Part shown: in pieces, positions 25,454 through 34,195 of the stretch
How the letters are laid out: each line of letters opens with the position of its first letter
Position numbering within the stretch: the first letter of the stretch is position 1
Source: Micromonospora sp. WMMD1155
GTDB taxonomy: Bacteria > Actinomycetota > Actinomycetes > Mycobacteriales > Micromonosporaceae
DNA: 64,000 bases
Assembly (NCBI RefSeq): GCF_029581275.1
Contig: NZ_CP120742.1
Span: 470,501 to 534,500, forward strand
Direction: 5' to 3'
Made by a program: the position numbers and the translations under genes
The notes under the pieces: generated by a model
What the model was told of the DNA's origin: nothing
Seen by the model: only the letters and a program-made list of their open reading frames with translations
The model's database searches: none

Positions 25454-26518
25454 CTACCGCCGAGGTGGTGCCGTCGAGGCGCGGACGACGACCTCGGTCG
25501 GCAGGATCAGGGCCTGACGGGTCGGCGCGGGCCGCAGGAGCATGCGTACCGCCTCCGCGCCCTTGCGGGCGTGCGGTTGCCGCACGGTGGTGAGCGCCGG
25601 GTCGGCCGCTGCCGCCGCCGGTACGTCGTCGAAGCCGACGACGGAGAGGTCACCGGGGACGTCGATGCCGCGACGGGTGGCTTCGGCGATCGCACCGAGC
25701 GCGAGCCGGTCGCTCATCGCCAGGATCGCGGTGGGCGGCTCGGCGTGGTCGAGCAGGGGCACCGCGGCGGCGGCCCCGTCGGCCTCCTCGACCCCGCGCG
25801 CCGCGACGACGACGATCCGGCCGTCGCCGTCGGAGAGCGCGGGGCCGAGCGCGTCCCGGTAGCCGTCGAGGCGGGCCCGGTTGGCGACGTACCCGGTGGG
25901 CGCGTCGAGCCCGGCGGGCACCACCGTGGTCTCCGAGTGGCGGGCCAGCGCGAAGCTGATCACGCCGATCCGGCGGTGACCGAGCTCGACCAGGTGGGCC
26001 GCCGCCGCGCGGGCCGCCGCGCGGTCGTCGATGCCGACATACGGCTCTCCCGGCGTCACCGGGGCGTCGAGCCCGACGACCGGCAACCGCCGGGCCCGCA
26101 GCAGCTCCCGCCGCTCGGGTTCCAAGGGATCGCAGAAGGCGACGAACCCGTCCACGAGCGCGGTGGGAACGACGTCCGGCAGGCCCGGCTCGGCGCGGGG
26201 CACCAGCACCAGTGAGGAGCCGTGTTCACCGCAGACGCGGGCGACGCCGGCCATGGTCAGGCGGGCGGCGGGGTCCTCGAAGAGGTACTGCAGGGGCTCG
26301 TGGATGATCAGCCCGATCGCGCCGGTGCGGCCTCGGCGGAAGGTGTTGGCGATCGGATCGGGGCCGGGATAGCCGAGGTCGCGTGCCGCGGCCAGGATGC
26401 GGTCGCGCAGCTCGCGGCTGAGCTGGTCGGGCCGGTTGAAGGCGTTGCTCACCGTGGCCTGACTGACGCCGAGCGCTCGCGCGACGTCTCGCATCCGTGG
26501 GGGTGGATCGCTGGGCAC
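25454..26518 (-). CDS. LacI-family transcriptional regulator
   Basis: A 354-residue repressor. The N-terminal helix-turn-helix is RMRDVARALGVSQATVSNAF followed by the hinge region RDLGYPGPDPIA, and the periplasmic-binding-protein-like effector domain spans about 65-345 with ILAMSDRLALGAIAEA and SVVGFDDVPAA. The effector is probably a sugar. GTG 26518 is preceded by AGGGAGG; the longer frame adds 44 residues that read through the promoter. It is divergent from an MFS gene, and a palindrome between them is a likely operator. Confidence 0.93.
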   Translation of the reverse strand: MPSDPPPRMRDVARALGVSQATVSNAFNRPDQLSRELRDRILAAARDLGYPGPDPIANTFRRGRTGAIGLIIHEPLQYLFEDPAARLTMAGVARVCGEHGSSLVLVPRAEPGLPDVVPTALVDGFVAFCDPLEPERRELLRARRLPVVGLDAPVTPGEPYVGIDDRAAARAAAAHLVELGHRRIGVISFALARHSETTVVPAGLDAPTGYVANRARLDGYRDALGPALSDGDGRIVVVAARGVEEADGAAAAVPLLDHAEPPTAILAMSDRLALGAIAEATRRGIDVPGDLSVVGFDDVPAAAAADPALTTVRQPHARKGAEAVRMLLRPAPTRQALILPTEVVVRASTAPPRR

Positions 26519-26549
26519 TGGAGAACCTCCCTGCGTTGTGCCGGTCCTC

Positions 26550-26561
26550 TGATACGTATAA
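26550..26561. promoter_or_regulatory. Probable LacI-family operator over the MFS promoter
   Basis: TGATACGTATAA is a 12-bp palindrome with one mismatch, in the 52-bp gap between the divergent LacI and MFS genes. It overlaps a -10-like TATAAG (26557-26562) only 8 bases before the MFS start codon, implying a leaderless or nearly leaderless transcript that the repressor could block. Confidence 0.55.
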
Positions 26562-26570
26562 GTTAGCCAC

Positions 26571-27872
26571 ATGAGCGTCGATGTCGCAGACGGCCTGGAC
26601 GGCCGCACCAGCAGCGACTGGCGCATACCGGCGGTCGCCTTCGCGGTCAACGGCGCACTTTACGGCAGCCTGCTCACCCGCTTCCCCGAGATCGCCGACC
26701 GGGTGTCCGCCAGCGAAACCCAGTTCGGTGTGGTGCTCTTCGCGGCGGCGATCGGCGGGCTGCTCGGCTCCCTCGTCGCTCCCCTGCTCGCCCGCGCCGT
26801 CGGCGAGCGGTCGGCCACCCTGCTCGCCGGGGCGGGCTACGCGCTGCTGGCCGTGGGCGTGGCGTGGGCACCGCAGTTGATCCTGCTGGGCGGGGCCCTG
26901 CTGCTGCTCGGCGTCCTCGACGGCGCGCACGACGTGGCGATGAACGCCTTCGCGGTCCGGGTGCAGCAGCACCGCGCCACGACCCTGATGGGCCGGATGC
27001 ACGCCACCTGGTCACTCTCGCTGGCCGGGGCGGGTGTGCTCGGAACGGTCGCCGCCGGGCTCCGGGTGCCGGTGGCCCTGCACGTCGGCCTCGCCGCCAC
27101 GGTGGCGTTGGCCGCCCAGCTCGCGATCGCCCTCGGCCACAAGGGGATGGTGGTCGAGGGCACGCCCGCGCCGACCCCGCCGGTGGACGGCCCGGCCGCC
27201 TCCGCCACGACGGGCGGCGGCCCGTCCACACCGGCCCCGACAGGCGACGGCCCGTCCACGCCGGTCCGGACGGGTGACGGCCCGGCGCGACCGGCGCGTA
27301 CCCTTCGTCGGCTGCGGTACGTGCTGCCGGTGTTGGGGCTCGCGGCGGTGGCCGCCAGCTATGTGGAGAGCCCGGGGCAGGAGTGGACCGGGCTTCTGCT
27401 GAGCCGCGGGTTCGACGCGACACCGCAGGTGGCGGCCGCGGCACCGGTGCTCTTCGGAGCCGGACTGCTGGCCTCGCGCCTGCTGCTGGACGCGGCGGTG
27501 TCCCGGGTCGGCCAGGCCCGAGTCGCGGCGGTCAGCGGCGCCACGATGATGACGGCCGTGGTGGTGGGTCTGCTGTGCACACTCCTCGCCGCTCCGGTGT
27601 GGTGGGCGCTGGCCGCGGTCGCCGTGGCCGGCTTCGGGGCCGGGCCGGCCTTCCCGCTGCTCTTCGGCTCGGCGGACCAGCTCAGCGTGCGGCACGGCAT
27701 TCCCCCGGCCCGGACGGCGTCCATGGTCTCGGCGCTGTCCCGGGTAGGTGCCATCTCGGCGCCGATCGTGGTGGGGCCGCTGACCGACGCGTTCGGAATG
27801 GGGATGGTTTTCGCGATCATGGCAGTCGGCGCCGCGCTGGTGCTGGGCGCGCTGCCACGGGCGGTCCGGTGA
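26571..27872 (+). CDS. MFS transporter (YbjJ/FucP-like)
   Basis: A 433-residue major facilitator with about 12 helices. The N-terminal half carries FPEIADRVSASETQFGVVLF, GLLGSLVAPLLARAVGERS and DGAHDVAMNAFAVRVQ, a pattern seen in YbjJ-type and FucP-type carriers. The central cytoplasmic loop holds Thr/Gly/Pro-rich imperfect repeats (TGDGPSTP units, DNA about 27205-27290). Control by the divergent LacI regulator suggests a sugar or sugar-derived substrate. It lies 52 bases before the aldo/keto reductase gene in the same direction. Confidence 0.88.
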   Translation: MSVDVADGLDGRTSSDWRIPAVAFAVNGALYGSLLTRFPEIADRVSASETQFGVVLFAAAIGGLLGSLVAPLLARAVGERSATLLAGAGYALLAVGVAWAPQLILLGGALLLLGVLDGAHDVAMNAFAVRVQQHRATTLMGRMHATWSLSLAGAGVLGTVAAGLRVPVALHVGLAATVALAAQLAIALGHKGMVVEGTPAPTPPVDGPAASATTGGGPSTPAPTGDGPSTPVRTGDGPARPARTLRRLRYVLPVLGLAAVAASYVESPGQEWTGLLLSRGFDATPQVAAAAPVLFGAGLLASRLLLDAAVSRVGQARVAAVSGATMMTAVVVGLLCTLLAAPVWWALAAVAVAGFGAGPAFPLLFGSADQLSVRHGIPPARTASMVSALSRVGAISAPIVVGPLTDAFGMGMVFAIMAVGAALVLGALPRAVR

Positions 27873-27924
27873 CCCGGCCGCCCGCACGACACGGTCTCCG
27901 GGCACGGTGACAGGAGGTTCGGCG

Positions 27925-28905
27925 ATGCGGTATGCGCGGCTCGGCTCGACGGGGCTCACCGTCTCCCGACTCTGCCTGGGTGGGATGAGCTTCGGCGAAC
28001 CACACCGTGGGGCCGACTCGTGGACGCTGCCCGAGCAGGAGAGCCGGCGGGTGATCCGCAGTGCGCTCGACGCCGGCATCACCTTCTTCGACACCGCCAA
28101 CGTCTACTCCGACGGCTCCAGTGAGGAGATCCTCGGCCGCGCCCTCGGCGAGTACGCGCGGCGCGACGACGTGGTCATCGCCACCAAGGTCTTCGGCCCG
28201 ATGGGGCCGGGGCCCAACCAGCGGGGGCTGTCCCGCAAGGCGATCCTCGCCGAGTTGGACAACAGCCTGCGCCGGCTCCGCACCGACTACGTCGACCTGT
28301 ACCAGATCCACCGCTGGGATCCGACGACGCCGATCGAGGAGACGTTGGAGACCCTGCACGACGTCGTACGGGCCGGGAAGGTCCGTTATCTCGGGGCGTC
28401 CTCGATGTACGCGTGGCAGTTCGCCACCGCGTTGCAGGTCGCCGAGCAGCACGGCTGGTCCCGGTTCGTCAGCATGCAGAACTACCACAACCTGATCTAC
28501 CGCGAGGAGGAGCGGGAGATGCTCCCGCTCTGCCGGGCCCGGGGCATCGGCACTCTGCCGTGGAGTCCGTTGGCTCGGGGCAAGCTGGCCCGCGAATGGA
28601 CGACGAGCACCCGGCGCACCGCCGACGACGCGTTCGGGCACAGCCTGTACGCCCGGACCGAGGATTCGGACCGGGCGGTCGCGGCCCGACTCGGCGATGT
28701 CGCCCGGACGCGAGGGGCACCTCGGGCGCAGATCGCGCTGGCCTGGCTGCTGCGGCAGCCGCCGGTGACCGCCCCGATCATCGGCGTGACGGACGTGCGG
28801 CAGCTCGACGACGCACTGGGCGCCCTCGACATCGAGTTGTCACCCGACGAGGTCGACCAGCTCGAGGAGCGCTACGAGCCGCACGCCGTGGTGGCGCTGG
28901 ACTGA
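27925..28905 (+). CDS. Aldo/keto reductase
   Basis: A 326-residue NADPH-dependent (beta/alpha)8 oxidoreductase. The catalytic tetrad is visible: Asp in FFDTANVY, Tyr in the same motif, Lys in VIATKVFG and His in YQIHRWDP. The C-terminus has APIIGVTDVRQLDDALGA, which binds the cofactor phosphate. ATG 27925 follows GGAGG. Its position after the LacI-controlled MFS gene suggests a shared transcript; the substrate is probably a sugar-like or small carbonyl compound. Confidence 0.93.
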   Translation: MRYARLGSTGLTVSRLCLGGMSFGEPHRGADSWTLPEQESRRVIRSALDAGITFFDTANVYSDGSSEEILGRALGEYARRDDVVIATKVFGPMGPGPNQRGLSRKAILAELDNSLRRLRTDYVDLYQIHRWDPTTPIEETLETLHDVVRAGKVRYLGASSMYAWQFATALQVAEQHGWSRFVSMQNYHNLIYREEEREMLPLCRARGIGTLPWSPLARGKLAREWTTSTRRTADDAFGHSLYARTEDSDRAVAARLGDVARTRGAPRAQIALAWLLRQPPVTAPIIGVTDVRQLDDALGALDIELSPDEVDQLEERYEPHAVVALD

Positions 28906-29495
28906 TCACGACGGGCCGCCGTGGCGCCTGACGGCGGCTATCCCGAAAAGGGACGCCCGCAGGCCGCGTCGGCACCTTTTCGGCGTTCGCCGACCATCGC
29001 CGCATTGCCGAGTCGTTTGATCTCGACGGCGTGATATGTGTTTCCGGTAAATGACGTCGCTGTATCCCTCTAAATACATCTCCAAGGCCCATGGGAATTG
29101 CGCCGACTCAGGTGTGACGCGGATCACTGTTTGAAGAGAAAATAGCCGATCGGGCGATGTTTCTGTGACCGAGCGCTTGACGCCTATGGCGCCCTGTGGA
29201 AATCTCGTGACAGGAAGATAGTCAACAATGTCTATGCCGGGGGTGTCATTAAGTTTCGCACTGCGAGGCGTTGCGTCGTCTCCCTCTAGAGCCTCGGCGG
29301 CACGAGTGCCCGCCTGGCGCGCCGCATGGAAAATACGCGACCGACAAAGCTGCGCCTCATTCGCGCAGCTGATTCGGCGTGCATTCTGGCGACACTTTTC
29401 CAGCAACGGAAAGCGCGTTGAATGCTGCCCGAAATCCGAGACATCGAGAGGTTCGAAATGACCTCACCTCACTTCGTTGCGAAGGGCGGAATTCT
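28906..29495. other. AT-richer 590-bp leader before the sugar operon
   Basis: This stretch is noticeably poorer in GC than everything around it, with runs such as GAAGAGAAAATAGCC. No convincing gene was found: a 166-codon open frame on the minus strand lacks a ribosome site and coding character. A GAAGGGCGGA at 29481-29490 is the ribosome site of the next gene. A promoter for the operon should lie here, but I cannot place it with confidence. Confidence 0.5.
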
Positions 29496-30377
29496 GTGAC
29501 TGCCAGCATGACGTATCTCGACGCTCTACCACCGGACCGTCACCCGAACCTGGTGGACGACGAATTCGAGCTGCCGTATCGACTTTCCCGGCTGGCGCAG
29601 TTGTCCAACGACGTACGGGCGCATCTGCTCAAGATGATCCACCTCGCCGGTTCCGGCCATGTGGGGTCGTCGCTCTCCTGCGTGGACCTGGTCAGCACGC
29701 TCAAGTTCGACCAGATGGACACCGCCGGCGACGACGTCTTCATCCTCTCCAAGGGTCACGCGGCGCCGGCCTGGTACGCGGCCCTGATGGTCGCCGGGGA
29801 CCTCGACGTCGCCGAGATCGGCACCCTGCGCCGGATCGACAGCCGGCTCCAGGGCCACCCCGACCGCACCCGGCTCGACCTGGTGGCGGTGAGCACCGGC
29901 GCGCTCGGCCAGGGCCTGTCGGTCGGCATCGGGCGAGCCCAGGCACGACGCCTGCGGGGCGAGGGCTCCACCGTGTACTGCCTCGTCGGTGACGGCGAGT
30001 TGCAGGAAGGGCAGATGTGGGAGGCCATCATGTACGCCGGGGCCCGGGGCCTGGGCAACGTGGTGCTGCTCGTCGACTACAACCGAAGCCAGAACGACGG
30101 GACGCTCGAAGAGATCCTGCCGTTGCATCCCCTGCCGGAGAAGCTGCGGTCGTTCCACTGGCACGTGCAGGAGGTCAACGGCCACTCCCATCTGGCGATC
30201 CGGGACGCCGTCGCCAACGCGCGGGAGAACTGGATGCAGCCTTCCGTGATCATCGCGCACACCCGCAAGGGCTATCTCGGCCCCGGGCAGATCCTGCTCA
30301 ACGGCTCGCACAGCGGCACCATGACCCCCGAGGTGTACGAGGACGCCATCGCATACCTGGGGCGGGTGAGCGTGTGA
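29496..30377 (+). CDS. Transketolase, N-terminal (TPP-binding) subunit
   Basis: A 293-residue half transketolase carrying the thiamine diphosphate domain. It has HLAGSGHVGSSLS, LSKGHAAPAWYA and the TPP motif GDGELQEGQMWEA (from about residue 166), closed by the Asn in DYNRSQNDG (about 195). With the next gene it forms the two-chain enzyme that moves two-carbon ketol units between sugar phosphates. GTG 29496 follows AGGGCGGA. The stop overlaps the next start as GTGA. Split transketolases like this are often dedicated to secondary pathways. Confidence 0.93.
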   Translation: MTASMTYLDALPPDRHPNLVDDEFELPYRLSRLAQLSNDVRAHLLKMIHLAGSGHVGSSLSCVDLVSTLKFDQMDTAGDDVFILSKGHAAPAWYAALMVAGDLDVAEIGTLRRIDSRLQGHPDRTRLDLVAVSTGALGQGLSVGIGRAQARRLRGEGSTVYCLVGDGELQEGQMWEAIMYAGARGLGNVVLLVDYNRSQNDGTLEEILPLHPLPEKLRSFHWHVQEVNGHSHLAIRDAVANARENWMQPSVIIAHTRKGYLGPGQILLNGSHSGTMTPEVYEDAIAYLGRVSV

Positions 30378-31321
30378 AGGCGACCCGCGACTGGTTCGGC
30401 GACGCGTTGGTGGACGTCGCCGCGGACCACGAGAACGTCCTGGTCGTCAACTGCGACCTCGCCTCGGCGACCAAGACGACGCAGTTCAAGAAGACCTTCC
30501 CCGACCGGTTCTTCGAGATCGGCATCGCCGAGGCCAACGCCATCGGCGTCGCGGCGGGCCTGGCCCAGGAGGGGTACCGGCCGTTCGTCGCCAGCTTCGG
30601 CCACTTCCTGACCGGCAAGTTCCTGGAGATCTTCCAGTCGGTGGGGCTCAACAACGCCGGTGTCGTCCTGGTCGGCACGCACGCGGGGCTCGCCATCGGC
30701 AAGGACGGCCCGACCCAGATGGGCCTTCGCGATCTGGCGGTGATCCGCAGCCTGCCGAACGTGGAGGTGCTGCAACCGGCCGACGGGGTGGAGACGCGCG
30801 CCATGCTGGCCTACGCCGTGACCCATGACCGACCCATCTACCTACGGCTGTGCCGGCAGCCCCAGCGTGAGGTGCACGACCCTGACTACCGGTTCCGCTC
30901 CGGCCACCCGGACGTCGTCAGCCACGGCACGGACGTCGCCGTCGTGACGATGGGCGGAATGGTGCCCGTGGTGCTCGACGCCGTCGAACTGCTCGCCCCG
31001 ACCGGTCTGCGACCCACCGTGGTGAACGCCTCGTCCCTCCCCCTGGACGTGCCCGCCACCACCGAGCTGCTGCGGCGACACCGGCACGTCCTGGTCTTCG
31101 AGGACCACTTCATCCGCGGCGGCCTCATCGACGAGGTCGGCCGGATCGTGCTGGGGCTCGACCGGCACGTCCGGTTCCACGCCTGGGGCGTCGACGACTA
31201 CGGCCAGGCCGGTTCCCCGGAGGAACTCTACGAACGCTACGAACTCGACGCGCCCGGTGTGGCGAGCCGGATCCGGGCCGCGACCACCCCCTCCCCCGAG
31301 ATCGGAGACAGCCAGCGATGA
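30374..31321 (+). CDS. Transketolase, C-terminal subunit
   Basis: A 315-residue protein with the pyrimidine-binding and C-terminal domains. The catalytic Glu that activates TPP lies in FFEIGIAEANAIGVAAGLA, and SFGHFLTGKFLEIF, HAGLAIGKDGPTQMG and HDRPIYLRL follow. The last third is the transketolase C domain (VVTMGGMV, VFEDHFIRGGLIDEVG). GTG 30374 overlaps the upstream stop by 4 bases and its own stop overlaps the cupin ATG, so all three are translationally coupled. Confidence 0.93.
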   Translation: MKATRDWFGDALVDVAADHENVLVVNCDLASATKTTQFKKTFPDRFFEIGIAEANAIGVAAGLAQEGYRPFVASFGHFLTGKFLEIFQSVGLNNAGVVLVGTHAGLAIGKDGPTQMGLRDLAVIRSLPNVEVLQPADGVETRAMLAYAVTHDRPIYLRLCRQPQREVHDPDYRFRSGHPDVVSHGTDVAVVTMGGMVPVVLDAVELLAPTGLRPTVVNASSLPLDVPATTELLRRHRHVLVFEDHFIRGGLIDEVGRIVLGLDRHVRFHAWGVDDYGQAGSPEELYERYELDAPGVASRIRAATTPSPEIGDSQR

Positions 31322-32103
31322 CGCGAATCGACCCGCCGAAGAACCTCGCCCACGACCTCGCCCAGGCCCCCTACCTCTTCGTCGAGCACGAGCTGGTCCT
31401 CGGCGCCGGCTCGCCGTACCGGTGCCACCCCGCAGACCACCGCAGCTTCATCGTGATCGGCGGCCGGGTCCGCGTCGAGTCGCGGCACGCCGACGGCAGC
31501 GGCCACCGCGAGTACGGCTACCTACAGGGCTGGCACGCGGAGCCGGGTGCGACCTACCGCTTCACCCAGGTCGGCGTCGGGCCGGCCGTGGTGGTGGAGG
31601 CCGGATCCACCACCGGTCCCGTGCACGAGTCCTGGGACGTCCCGGTCACCCCCACCACAGCAGCGCACTGCCGCGACGTCGACTCCTACCGCGTCGACAA
31701 GCCGTGGGGGCACGAGGTCTGGTACACGAACAACCTCGGCGGCATCCCGTACGCCCTCAAGCAGATCCACATGACCGCCGGGCACCAGTCGTCGTTGCAG
31801 TCGCACCAGCAGAAGGTGGAGACGAACTACGTCGTCGACGGTCAGGCGACCGTCCTCAACGGCACGCCGGCCCCCGGCGACACCGACGCCGTCATCGACA
31901 CCGACGCGCTGCCGCGCGCCGTGCACGGCCGCCGGTCGGGCTGGTCCTCGGCCGCGAACGTGCTGCACCGGGTGATCGCCGAATCGGACTACACCTCCGT
32001 CGAGGTCTCCACCCCCGAACTGGACGACGTGATCCGGTGGGCGGACGACACCAACCGCGGCAACGGTCGCATCGAGGTCGAGCACGTGGGGGCGCGGGTA
32101 TGA
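31318..32103 (+). CDS. Double-cupin protein (sugar-phosphate isomerase-like)
   Basis: A 261-residue protein with two cupin barrels. The first (about 20-105) has YRCHPADHRSFIVIGG; the second (about 120-235) has KPWGHEVWYTN, IHMTAGHQSSLQSHQQK and YVVDGQATVL, resembling type II phosphomannose-isomerase or mannose-1-phosphate cupins. The His-x-His-like ligands in the second barrel suggest a bound metal. It may isomerise or epimerise a sugar phosphate within the operon, but its reaction is unknown. ATG 31318 overlaps the transketolase stop. Confidence 0.8.
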   Translation: MTRIDPPKNLAHDLAQAPYLFVEHELVLGAGSPYRCHPADHRSFIVIGGRVRVESRHADGSGHREYGYLQGWHAEPGATYRFTQVGVGPAVVVEAGSTTGPVHESWDVPVTPTTAAHCRDVDSYRVDKPWGHEVWYTNNLGGIPYALKQIHMTAGHQSSLQSHQQKVETNYVVDGQATVLNGTPAPGDTDAVIDTDALPRAVHGRRSGWSSAANVLHRVIAESDYTSVEVSTPELDDVIRWADDTNRGNGRIEVEHVGARV

Positions 32104-32756
32104 GCACCGTCGACGACATCCAGCTCTACCTGGCGGAGAAGCGCGCCATCATCGACCACTTCCCGGTCGACGCCGTCGTGGCCGCGGCGGAGATGCTGTT
32201 CCGCACCTACGACGAGGGCGGCACGGTGTACGCGATGGGCAACGGCGGCAACGCCGGCACCCTCGACCACGCCTATTGCGACTTCAAGCACCACCCGTTC
32301 GTCTCCGAGGACAAGAGCCGACCGGTGTCGGCGTCGGTGCGGCGGCTCACCTTCGTCAACCTGTGCGGCTCCTCCGCGGAGCTCAGTGGGCTGGTCAACG
32401 ACCTCGGCCCGGACACCATGTTCTCCGCCTCGCTCGAACCGTTCGCCACCGAGCGCGACCTGGTCATGGCGTACAGCGGAAGTGGCAACTCGCCGAACGT
32501 GGTGCGGGCGCTGCAGGCCGCGACGAAGGCCGGGGCGCGCACCTTCGCGATGACCAAGGGCGACGGCGGTCGCTGCCGGGAATTGGCCGACGTGTGCCTC
32601 GTCGTGCCGGGCACCTCCCGGTTCCCGGGGCAGACCGGGCGCAACGACAACAACTTCCACTTCGAGGACCTGATGCTCTCGGTCAACCACATGCTGGTCG
32701 GCCTGCTCAAGCAACGCGTCGGGCAGGCGGCCCGACCGGTCCAGCCGACCGCGTAG
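32100..32756 (+). CDS. SIS-domain sugar-phosphate isomerase (GmhA-like)
   Basis: A 218-residue SIS protein. Phosphosugar-binding motifs are YAMGNGGNAGTLDHA (about 43-57) and AYSGSGNSPNVVRALQAA (about 122-139), with a C-terminal FHFEDLMLSVNHML helix, as in GmhA, which turns sedoheptulose 7-phosphate into heptose 7-phosphate. Sedoheptulose 7-phosphate is a transketolase product, so the pairing makes sense. Other ketose/aldose phosphates are possible. ATG 32100 overlaps the cupin stop by 4 bases. Confidence 0.88.
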   Translation: MSTVDDIQLYLAEKRAIIDHFPVDAVVAAAEMLFRTYDEGGTVYAMGNGGNAGTLDHAYCDFKHHPFVSEDKSRPVSASVRRLTFVNLCGSSAELSGLVNDLGPDTMFSASLEPFATERDLVMAYSGSGNSPNVVRALQAATKAGARTFAMTKGDGGRCRELADVCLVVPGTSRFPGQTGRNDNNFHFEDLMLSVNHMLVGLLKQRVGQAARPVQPTA

Positions 32757-32773
32757 CCGCAGGAGGTGGCCCG

Positions 32774-34195
32774 ATGTTGACGATCAATCCAGTCCGGTCG
32801 AGGCCGGTGCTCGCCTCCCTGGAACGGCTCATCGGCCCGCAGCGGGCCGACCGGCTCCGGCGGGCCGCCGCGGAGATCCAGGACAGGCTCGACGGCGGCA
32901 CACTGTGGCACGTCAACTCCACACCCACCGGCGGTGGGGTGGCCGAGATGCTGCGGACACTGCTGCCCCTCTACGGTGAACTGGGCGTGCGAGCCCGCTG
33001 GGCGGTGGTCAGCGGAGACGACGCCTTCTTCCGGATCACCAAACGCCTCGGCGTGGCGCTCTACGGCAGCGACGGCGACGGGGGTCCGCTCGGTGCGGCC
33101 GAACGCGCGGCGTACCTCGATGCCCTCAAACCCGCCGCGGACCGCCTCGTCCAGACCGTCGACGGTCGCGACGTGGTCATCCTGCACGACCACCAGACCG
33201 CCGGGCTGGTCCCGGCGCTGGCGGGCCGGGTCGCGTCGGTGCACTGGCGCTGTCACGTCGGCGTGGACGAGCCCACCGACGCCTCCGAGCGCGGGTGGGA
33301 CTTCCTGACCGAACTGCTGGACGAGGTCGACTCGCTGATCTTCTCGGTGGCCGACCACGTCCCGATCCGGCTGCGTGACCGGACCGTACGGATCCAACCG
33401 CCGTTCATCTCCCCGTTCGACGCCAAGAACGTCGACCTCCCGGCCGACACCGTCCGCGCCTGCCTGGCGCAGTGCGGTCTCGACCCGGCCGGGGCACCGG
33501 CGAGGTCGCCGGTGCCGGTGCGTACCGCGGCGGGGGACGTCCGACTCCAGTCCACGCCGACCGTGATCTCCGACGGCGGCCGTCGGCTCGGCGAGCCGCT
33601 GATCACCCAGGTGTCGCGGTGGGACCGGCTCAAGGACATGGCCGGTGTGCTCACCGCGGTCACCGACCACGTACCCGTCGGGCACCTCGCCCTGGTCGGC
33701 CCGGATCCGGCCGCGATCGCCGACGACGTCGAGCAGGGTTTCTGGTACGCGGACTGCCTCGACCACTGGCGGCGGCTGCCGCCGGCGCAGCGGCGACGGG
33801 TGAGCCTGGTCAGCCTGCCGATGGCCGACCCGACGGAGAACGCGGTGCTGGTCAACGCGGTTCAGCGGGCGTCCGACGTGGTCGTGCAGAAGAGCCTCGC
33901 CGAGGGCTTCGGCCTCACCGTGGCGGAGGCCATGTGGAAGTCACGGCTGGTGGTGGGCAGTGCCGTGGGCGGTATCCGCGCGCAGATCACCGACGGGGTC
34001 GACGGTTTCCTGCTGGCCGACCCGGCGGACCTGCGCGGCCTGGGCCGGATCGTCGCCGCCGCCCTGAGCGACGCGACGGATCGCCAGGAGATCGGGGAAC
34101 GCGCGCACCGACGGGTGCGCGACGACTTCCTCCCGGACCGGGAGGTGACGACGACGGCGTCGATGCTGGCGCCAGAGAGGATGGCAACGCGATGA
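32774..34195 (+). CDS. TreT-like GT4 glycosyltransferase
   Basis: A 473-residue GT-B glycosyltransferase resembling trehalose glycosyltransferring synthase: WHVNSTPTGGGVAEMLRTLL near the N-terminus, VVILHDHQTAGL, VHWRCHVG, then the C-terminal GT4 site SLAEGFGLTVAEAMW with the Glu-x7-Glu pair (about 376-384). TreT joins nucleotide-activated glucose to glucose with retention. Here the acceptor may be the sugar made by the upstream genes, giving a trehalose-like product; this is inference. ATG 32774 follows a perfect AGGAGG. Its stop overlaps the dioxygenase start. Confidence 0.88.
   Translation: MLTINPVRSRPVLASLERLIGPQRADRLRRAAAEIQDRLDGGTLWHVNSTPTGGGVAEMLRTLLPLYGELGVRARWAVVSGDDAFFRITKRLGVALYGSDGDGGPLGAAERAAYLDALKPAADRLVQTVDGRDVVILHDHQTAGLVPALAGRVASVHWRCHVGVDEPTDASERGWDFLTELLDEVDSLIFSVADHVPIRLRDRTVRIQPPFISPFDAKNVDLPADTVRACLAQCGLDPAGAPARSPVPVRTAAGDVRLQSTPTVISDGGRRLGEPLITQVSRWDRLKDMAGVLTAVTDHVPVGHLALVGPDPAAIADDVEQGFWYADCLDHWRRLPPAQRRRVSLVSLPMADPTENAVLVNAVQRASDVVVQKSLAEGFGLTVAEAMWKSRLVVGSAVGGIRAQITDGVDGFLLADPADLRGLGRIVAAALSDATDRQEIGERAHRRVRDDFLPDREVTTTASMLAPERMATR

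Noticed and set aside
28906..29406. 166-codon open frame on the minus strand
   Set aside because: No ribosome site, no recognisable domain and poor coding character; it sits in the AT-richer leader, where chance frames are common.
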